Shown here: piece after piece, positions 58,904 through 64,000 of the stretch | Position numbering within the stretch: the first letter of the stretch is position 1 | Layout: each line of letters opens with the position of its first letter | Assembly (NCBI GenBank): GCA_023838465.1 | Contig: JAIVEQ010000004.1 | Span: 35,279-99,278, forward strand | DNA from: Candidatus Thiodiazotropha sp. | GTDB taxonomy: Bacteria; Pseudomonadota; Gammaproteobacteria; Chromatiales; Chromatiaceae | DNA: 64,000 bases | Direction of reading: 5' to 3' | Program-made: the position numbers and the translations under genes | Notes under the pieces: generated by a model | The model's database searches: none | The model's input: the letters and a program-made list of their open reading frames with translations, nothing else | What the model was told of the DNA's origin: nothing

Positions 58904-61288
58904 TCAGGGCTTAACTGCCAACACAATTTGATTTCTAAGTGATTTGAGCAGGTTGAGCCTTTTTTTGTCGATCACTAACCCGTGAGGACTGGAGTGATCA
59001 GCATAGATCAATCCAACTGGGCGTTTATTGACTACGAGGGGAAACAGTATAAAGGACCCTGCCTTGGAGATATCCTTATACCAACTTGGAATATCTGCCT
59101 GAATCTTCTTTTCCGTCATATCGCCAATGTAGACATCAACTGCATTCTTCAATGCACCATGAAAAACATCTACGCTGTAGGCAGTAGGAAAGCGAAACAA
59201 CGTTGCAAACTCATCCGCACCATCACCAAAACCAAGCCTTCCAGCCATTTCACCACTCTTCCGATCAAGCAGTGCTAATATCACTCGCTGAAAACCAATC
59301 GCCCGATACATAGTTTCAAGTACAACATTACAGATTTCAGAGACACTATGATTACCCACCAGCATACCGGTCACTTCCTGCAATCCATCCATCAACAGGG
59401 TTTCGGCATCCACCGGCGTAGACGAACTATCTGATTCAATCGACTCTTGATCGATTTTCTCGGTACCTCCCTCGTTAAGAATCTGTGTCTCTCCCAATCC
59501 ATCCTGCTCCCTCATTTCAGATTTTATTTTTCCTGCATCGGCTCTTTGTTGCAGATTATCGTTGTTACTGGTTAGTCTGCGTACAAATTGATCTGAAATA
59601 TCTGTAGAGATCGCTTTCGCAACTTCCTGAAACTCTTCTATGGAATTTTCAGCAAGTTGAGTAACCCTTTTACCCGAGAGATTGAGTCCTTTTGAGTACT
59701 TTTTAGTCAAGGCATCCATAGCGCTCTTATTATCGAGTCCTGATTCGACAATAATTTCCATTGCCTCGTCAGCAAATGCGGTGACTAATCGTCGCCGTTC
59801 CACTCGATTGACAGGTTTATGATCACCTTGCCAATGCTTCATACTATCGACTAGCGAATTAGGAAAGTTCCACTGCCCGGCTATCTCAGTGCCGATCTTT
59901 TCATAACTCACACCTAACACACTATGTTGTGCAGCTACCGGGTCCTTACCATCACCGGTTATTAGGCGGTCAATCTCATTCGACTCTTCAGGTAGATAGA
60001 AAGCGACCAGAAGCTTGCCTAGATCATTCAGTAATCCGGTGAGAAAATAGGCTTCCGCTTCACTCTGATCGATTTCACCTGCAACATGATGCGCTAAAGT
60101 AGCGCGAAACATCGCAGAAGATACCATCTCCCTTAGTTGTTCAGCCTGCTGCTTGTTCTCTATGTGCTCAAAAAAGATCAGTGAAGCGGCCAAAGAGCGG
60201 ATCGACTGGGTGCCCAAAACCACCACTGCTCGTGACACCGTACCGATCCTACCTGAGAAACGACCATAGTAAGCTGAATTGACAACTTTCAAAATCTTGT
60301 TGGTCAGTGCGAAATCGTTAACAATAACACCCGCCATCTGATTGACATCTTTATCGCTGGCATCGGTCATTGCATTGATACTGCGCACTGACTGCGACAG
60401 CGCAGGAAAGTCACTCTTTCGCTTCATACGGCGTAGCAGGAATTCAATGGTACCGCTTGTATCATCATCGATGCTCACTTTCTCGCTGACCGGATTACGC
60501 ATTTCGTTGAATGCTTGTAACATCTCCACTGCGTCGCTGTAGCGTAACGCAGGATCCTTCTCCAGGGATTTAAGAATAAATCGATCGAGTTTTTCATCCA
60601 CTGAGGGATTAAACTGCGATGGGGGTTTAGGATCGAGTTTGAGAATAGCCTCGATGACAATCTGTTGCTTATGTCCGCTGAAGACCGGCATGCCGGTCAG
60701 CATTTCATCCAGGATTAGCCCTAGCGCAAAGACATCGGCCTGGGACCCCACTTCACCCTTCTGAATATACTCTGGCGCTAAATACCGCGGTGTGCCAATC
60801 AGTTGCTGATCGGGACCCTTGGCTTCAGAGAGCATTCGGGCAATACCAAAGTCCATGATCTTTGGTACCTGATCGCTATTGATAATGATATTTGCAGGTT
60901 TCAGATCCCGGTGAACAATGCCCACCTTGTGTGCCTGTCCCACACCTTCCAGCAAACCATGAAAGATCTGCAGGGCTTTAGGCAGTTCAAAAGGTTCACC
61001 ACTAATCAGGTCGGAAAGCAGTTGTCCTTCCGCATACTCAAAGACCAGATAGGGTATCTCCTGGTGCTTACCCGCTTCATAGATGGAGACAATATTAGGA
61101 TGTTGCAGTTTGCTCATGGCGCGGGCTTCATCCCAGAATGAGGCCGCCTGCAACGACTTATCGAGTAGCTTGATGGCGACTTTTCGTTCCAGCTGACTGT
61201 CATGGCAAAGATAGACGGTGCCTTGATTACCAGCTCCCAGCTGTTTGCCTACCTGAAACCGCCCGATTTTTTTTGGCTGCATGACCAT
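58904..61288 (-). CDS. Ser/Thr protein kinase - HDOD - GAF fusion
   Basis: A 794-residue cytoplasmic protein of three modules. Residues about 8-270 are a Hanks-type kinase with GAGNQGTVYL, the VAIKLL lysine, the catalytic loop VHRDLKPANIII and KIMDFGIARM. Residues about 285-490 are an HDOD domain (FPALSQSVRSINAMTD, FALTNKILKVVNSAYY, LLNDLGKLLVAFYLP; the HD pair is replaced by ND). Residues about 635-794 are a GAF domain (EICNVVLETMYRAIGFQRVI...LIYADHSS). A charged linker precedes it. The kinase has all catalytic residues. The fusion links protein phosphorylation to HDOD signalling. An alternative start at ATG 61282 is possible. Confidence 0.92.
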   Translation of the reverse strand: MVMQPKKIGRFQVGKQLGAGNQGTVYLCHDSQLERKVAIKLLDKSLQAASFWDEARAMSKLQHPNIVSIYEAGKHQEIPYLVFEYAEGQLLSDLISGEPFELPKALQIFHGLLEGVGQAHKVGIVHRDLKPANIIINSDQVPKIMDFGIARMLSEAKGPDQQLIGTPRYLAPEYIQKGEVGSQADVFALGLILDEMLTGMPVFSGHKQQIVIEAILKLDPKPPSQFNPSVDEKLDRFILKSLEKDPALRYSDAVEMLQAFNEMRNPVSEKVSIDDDTSGTIEFLLRRMKRKSDFPALSQSVRSINAMTDASDKDVNQMAGVIVNDFALTNKILKVVNSAYYGRFSGRIGTVSRAVVVLGTQSIRSLAASLIFFEHIENKQQAEQLREMVSSAMFRATLAHHVAGEIDQSEAEAYFLTGLLNDLGKLLVAFYLPEESNEIDRLITGDGKDPVAAQHSVLGVSYEKIGTEIAGQWNFPNSLVDSMKHWQGDHKPVNRVERRRLVTAFADEAMEIIVESGLDNKSAMDALTKKYSKGLNLSGKRVTQLAENSIEEFQEVAKAISTDISDQFVRRLTSNNDNLQQRADAGKIKSEMREQDGLGETQILNEGGTEKIDQESIESDSSSTPVDAETLLMDGLQEVTGMLVGNHSVSEICNVVLETMYRAIGFQRVILALLDRKSGEMAGRLGFGDGADEFATLFRFPTAYSVDVFHGALKNAVDVYIGDMTEKKIQADIPSWYKDISKAGSFILFPLVVNKRPVGLIYADHSSPHGLVIDKKRLNLLKSLRNQIVLAVKP

Positions 61289-61358
61289 TTCCCGAAATAT
61301 CCTCCGAGAATCTTATCGGCAAACAACTGGAAATCTGGTGTGCATTTCCGTGCAGATA

Positions 61359-61775
61359 CTAAAGTAGCTCACGAATCAGGCTCTCAAGTGCAGGGGCATC
61401 AAGTGCTGGAACCTGTGAGATATCCGCCCCCGTCTGGATGCCGATCAGATAGAACTGGGGTGGAAGCTCACCCAGTTGGCTGGCCAGCGCCACCGCCTCG
61501 GCAACACCAAACCCATGGCTGGATGTAAGGCACCTCATCTGATCCAACTGTTCAATTTGAACCAACCCGACACAACCAGGTAGCGTGTTTTGACCCACTG
61601 CATCAATCAAGACGACGCATTTCACCCCACGAAAATAGTCCAATAATGAACAGCCAGGACGGTCGAGTTTGATCAGTTCACAACCGGGCAGATGACAGGT
61701 TAATAGCATATCGATAGCGATCCAACCCAATTGATCTGCACCAAAAGGCGAGCCAATCCCTAGGATGCTGTTCAT
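61359..61775 (-). CDS. [NiFe] hydrogenase maturation endopeptidase
   Basis: A 138-residue HycI/HoxW/HupD-type protease that removes the C-terminal tail of the hydrogenase large subunit after nickel insertion. It shows the GIGSPFGADQLGWIAID opening (the conserved Asp/Glu that binds Ni), VVLIDAV, and SSHGFGVAEAVALA (the conserved His). It overlaps the large-subunit gene by ATGA and acts on that subunit. Confidence 0.88.
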   Translation of the reverse strand: MNSILGIGSPFGADQLGWIAIDMLLTCHLPGCELIKLDRPGCSLLDYFRGVKCVVLIDAVGQNTLPGCVGLVQIEQLDQMRCLTSSHGFGVAEAVALASQLGELPPQFYLIGIQTGADISQVPALDAPALESLIRELL

Positions 61776-63070
61776 TGACGATTGATCTTGAGTTTTAGAA
61801 AGTGGGTTGCACAGGAAATACAGGGATCGTAATTTCGAATCACCTGCTCGGCCCGTTGACGTATCTGATCATTGTCTCTATCCAACCCCATCCGCTCCAG
61901 CGAAAGACGAATATTCTCTTCGATACGACCCTGATTCTGACTGGTAGGCGGGACTATACGCGCAGAGCGAACAATCCCCCTGTCATCCACATCGTAGCGG
62001 TGCCATAGGGTACCACGTGGTGCCTCGGTACAACCAAAGGCATTGCCTTCCGTCTGGCCGACCTCTTCCCGGGACTGCTCAGGAACACGGTAATCTTCAA
62101 GCAACCGAATAGACTCGAACAAGGCAAAGTAAAGCTCTATCGCCCGCGCCACGATACTGTGGAACATATTGTGACTGGGAAAGCTGATTCCACAGCCATC
62201 CATCACTGCACGTACCGCCTTTGGCAGTTGGTGAAAATTGAGGTTCAGGCGTGCCAGGGGGCCGGTGAGGTAGGGCCTCCCTTCCAGCTCGGAATAGAGG
62301 GCTGTGGAGTGTGGCGACTGACGCTCTTTGAAATGGCTTTCAAAATAGCAGATATCGGTTTCAAGACCTTGCCCAGAAATAAGATTCCCCTGACCAATGG
62401 CATACTCCTTTGGATCACTCATGGCGACGCTGATGAATGACTGTTCATCATCGGGAAAGGTCAATCCTGAAGACCACATGACCAGCTCTTCAGCCTGTCG
62501 CAGGACTGCATGTAAACGCTCGAGTATGGCATCCACAGCTTCAACAGTTGGTGCCCGATAAAAGCCACCGACACAGACACCCACTGGATGCACTGAGCGA
62601 CCACCAAACAGGGTAATCAGATCATTACCAAGGGTCTGAAGCTTAAGACCACGGCGCACCGTTTCAGGATAATCAGCCGACATCGCGATGACCGAATCAA
62701 AGCCAAGAAAATCGGGTGCCGCCAGAAGATGTACATGCAATGCATGGCTTTGTAGCCACTCGCCACAATACATGACTCGTCGCATCTCCTTCACCCAGCT
62801 TGAGGGAGTGAAACCTGCTAACCGCTCAAAAGCTTGAACGGCGCTCATCTGATAAGCCACAGGACAGATACCGCAAATCCTTGCAACCATATCGATCACT
62901 TGATTGCGTTCGTAGCCCTCGATAAATTTTTCAAACAGCCTGGGGGGTTCAAAGATACGTAAATTGATACGCTCAATAGCCCCATCGACCAAGTCCAGTT
63001 CCAGGGCTCCTTCCCCCTCCACCCGGGTGAGAACCGGTACCCTGATATGTATTTCACGACTATCGGCCAT
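61772..63070 (-). CDS. [NiFe] hydrogenase large (catalytic) subunit, group 3b-like
   Basis: The 432-residue large subunit holds the NiFe centre. N-terminal nickel cysteines are in ARICGICPVAYQ (about residue 65) and the C-terminal pair in DPCISCATHFL. This DPCxxCxxH tail near the C-terminus with a short extension fits group 3 enzymes (cytoplasmic, NAD(P)-linked sulfhydrogenase or methyl-viologen-reducing type). Together with the small subunit the best match is group 3b, but the flavin subunits that would confirm it lie outside the window. It overlaps the small-subunit gene by 11 bp. Confidence 0.88.
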   Translation of the reverse strand: MADSREIHIRVPVLTRVEGEGALELDLVDGAIERINLRIFEPPRLFEKFIEGYERNQVIDMVARICGICPVAYQMSAVQAFERLAGFTPSSWVKEMRRVMYCGEWLQSHALHVHLLAAPDFLGFDSVIAMSADYPETVRRGLKLQTLGNDLITLFGGRSVHPVGVCVGGFYRAPTVEAVDAILERLHAVLRQAEELVMWSSGLTFPDDEQSFISVAMSDPKEYAIGQGNLISGQGLETDICYFESHFKERQSPHSTALYSELEGRPYLTGPLARLNLNFHQLPKAVRAVMDGCGISFPSHNMFHSIVARAIELYFALFESIRLLEDYRVPEQSREEVGQTEGNAFGCTEAPRGTLWHRYDVDDRGIVRSARIVPPTSQNQGRIEENIRLSLERMGLDRDNDQIRQRAEQVIRNYDPCISCATHFLKLKINRQ

Positions 63071-63851
63071 CTGGGTCGTCCTTCAGTCGTTCCCCTGCCG
63101 CCTTGAAGGCATCCGCACTGTTGGCAATAAAATGAAAGCGCCTCACCATAGCCTCCCGGTCTATTCCCACAGCTTTAAAACGATCAGCCAGGGAGGCATC
63201 GTTGACTATTTCAGATGGACCGTAGCATCCATAGCATCCTCTCCCATTGGTAGGACAAAGGGCACCACAACCAGATAGCGTTACCGGCCCCATACAGGGC
63301 TCATCCTTACTCACCATGACACAGACTATGCCGTTGCGTTTACACGTCATACATACCGGCTGGACCTCCTCGATGGGTTGCACACCCGATAACAAATCGC
63401 TTAATGCAGTCGTCACCTGTGCAGAATTAACGGGGCAACCCTGCAGTTGTAAATCGACCTTGACGTATTCGGAAATCCTGTTCGATGTCTGTAACACATC
63501 AATCTGTTTGGGATCGGGGTAGACTGCAGCCATCCATGTATCACGATCATTAAAGTTGACTAATGCCTGAATCCCCCCCGAAGTAGCACAGGTACCCATT
63601 GCAACCAGGAATTGACTGTTTTCTCTCACCCGCTGAATACGATGCACATCCTCGGGTGTCGAGATACTCCCTTCCACCAGAGCAATAGCCACCTGACTGT
63701 CAGGTGCATTTGGACCTGCCTCGGCAAAGTGAACAATCTCAAACAACTCAGGCAGTTGCAGAAGGGTATCGCCCAGATTCAGCAACGCAAGTTGACAGCC
63801 ATCACATGAACTGAATTTATGTACAGCCAATTTAGGTTTTTGCCTGCTCAT
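63060..63851 (-). CDS. [NiFe] hydrogenase small subunit, group 3b-like (sulfhydrogenase delta type)
   Basis: A 263-residue protein without a signal peptide, so cytoplasmic. The proximal-cluster cysteines are in SSCDGCQLALLNL, GTCATSGGIQAL and LQGCPVNSAQV; a C-terminal ferredoxin-like region (CMTCKRNGIVC, GCGALCPTNGRGCYGCYGP) binds further clusters. The absence of a Tat signal and the C-terminal cluster region set it apart from uptake hydrogenases and fit groups 3b/3c. The heptamer array begins 52 bp upstream of its start codon and reaches the window edge. Confidence 0.88.
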   Translation of the reverse strand: MSRQKPKLAVHKFSSCDGCQLALLNLGDTLLQLPELFEIVHFAEAGPNAPDSQVAIALVEGSISTPEDVHRIQRVRENSQFLVAMGTCATSGGIQALVNFNDRDTWMAAVYPDPKQIDVLQTSNRISEYVKVDLQLQGCPVNSAQVTTALSDLLSGVQPIEEVQPVCMTCKRNGIVCVMVSKDEPCMGPVTLSGCGALCPTNGRGCYGCYGPSEIVNDASLADRFKAVGIDREAMVRRFHFIANSADAFKAAGERLKDDPDGR

Positions 63852-63903
63852 TATTTAGTCCCAGTCATTTCAAACTTATGCCACAGCCTGACGCATGGAT
63901 TCA

Positions 63904-64000
63904 CTCAAAACTCAAAACTCAAAACTCAAAACTCAAAACTCAAAACTCAAAACTCAAAACTCAAAACTCAAAACTCAAAACTCAAAACTCAAAACTCAAA
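63904..64000 (+). repeat. Heptamer tandem array, locus 3 (continues beyond the window)
   Basis: At least 13 perfect CTCAAAA units in 97 bp, running off the window edge. It lies 52 bp upstream of the hydrogenase small-subunit start, in the presumed promoter or leader region on the minus strand (where it reads TTTTGAG). Same unit and orientation as the arrays at 23477 and 27337. Confidence 0.98.

Noticed and set aside
63904..64000. CRISPR array
   Set aside because: Units are 7 bp head to tail without spacers; this is a simple tandem repeat.

Overview
The window looks like a chromosomal segment of a sulfur-oxidising gammaproteobacterium of the Chromatiales / Sedimenticola / 'Candidatus Thiodiazotropha' type. 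The case rests on a Gly/Tyr-rich exported sulfur globule protein, a periplasmic nitrate reductase operon in the enterobacterial order napFDAGHBC next to narXL, an FNR-family regulator, a group 3b-like [NiFe] hydrogenase, an Fbp-type iron importer and typical gammaproteobacterial housekeeping neighbourhoods. The taxon is inferred; no rRNA or tRNA gene was seen.

Layout. 1-8.6 kb is a minus-strand housekeeping block: a partial Sfum_1244-family gene, truD, ispF, then ispD, ftsB, eno, kdsA and pyrG. A plus-strand cNMP-HDOD gene and an inverted-repeat-bounded element sit between ispF and ispD. 8.7-10.2 kb holds the sulfur globule gene with promoter and terminator, and fnr with a perfect FNR box. 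10.2-16 kb holds dnaQ, rnhA, a yafS-like methyltransferase, mltD, two tiny genes and katA. 16.3-20.5 kb is one 1,403-residue multipass protein of no family I recognise. 20.6-24.6 kb is fbpABC behind a Fur-box-like site. 24.7-26.4 kb holds a thioesterase, a broken matB-like fragment and a TauE/SafE permease. 26.7-33.2 kb holds cobO, an AIM24/TIGR00266 protein, a SulP transporter, a lemA-M48 peptidase pair and a yajD-like HNH gene.

33.4-44.2 kb is the nitrate region: narX-narL, then FNR and NarL sites, then napF-D-A-G-H-B-C and moaA. Two genes here are not intact as read. napG carries a one-base frameshift in its fourth ferredoxin motif. napB is split by about 280 nt of structured non-coding DNA whose exact removal would restore the protein. 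Perfect hairpins lie after napA, napB and napC. 44.2-56.5 kb is mixed: a MscS channel, a CopD-like membrane protein, argD-argF, an SH3 protein, a second HDOD protein, ptsP, rppH, a HAD phosphatase, small proteins, a HIRAN protein and a frameshifted yceI. 57-58.5 kb encodes an exported Ig-repeat protein. 58.9-61.3 kb encodes a Ser/Thr kinase-HDOD-GAF fusion. 61.4-63.9 kb holds a [NiFe] hydrogenase small subunit, large subunit and maturation protease.

How it fits together. FNR and NarX/NarL would turn on nitrate respiration (Nap) when oxygen is low and nitrate is present, with MoaA supporting molybdenum cofactor synthesis. The sulfur globule protein and hydrogenase point to sulfur and hydrogen as electron sources.

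Unusual structure. A CTCAAAA heptamer is tandemly repeated at three distant loci (within fbpA-fbpB, after the AIM24 gene, and at least 13 copies just upstream of the hydrogenase genes). Four genes are disrupted (napG, napB, yceI, matB-like), which means either real erosion or, for the single-base cases, assembly error.
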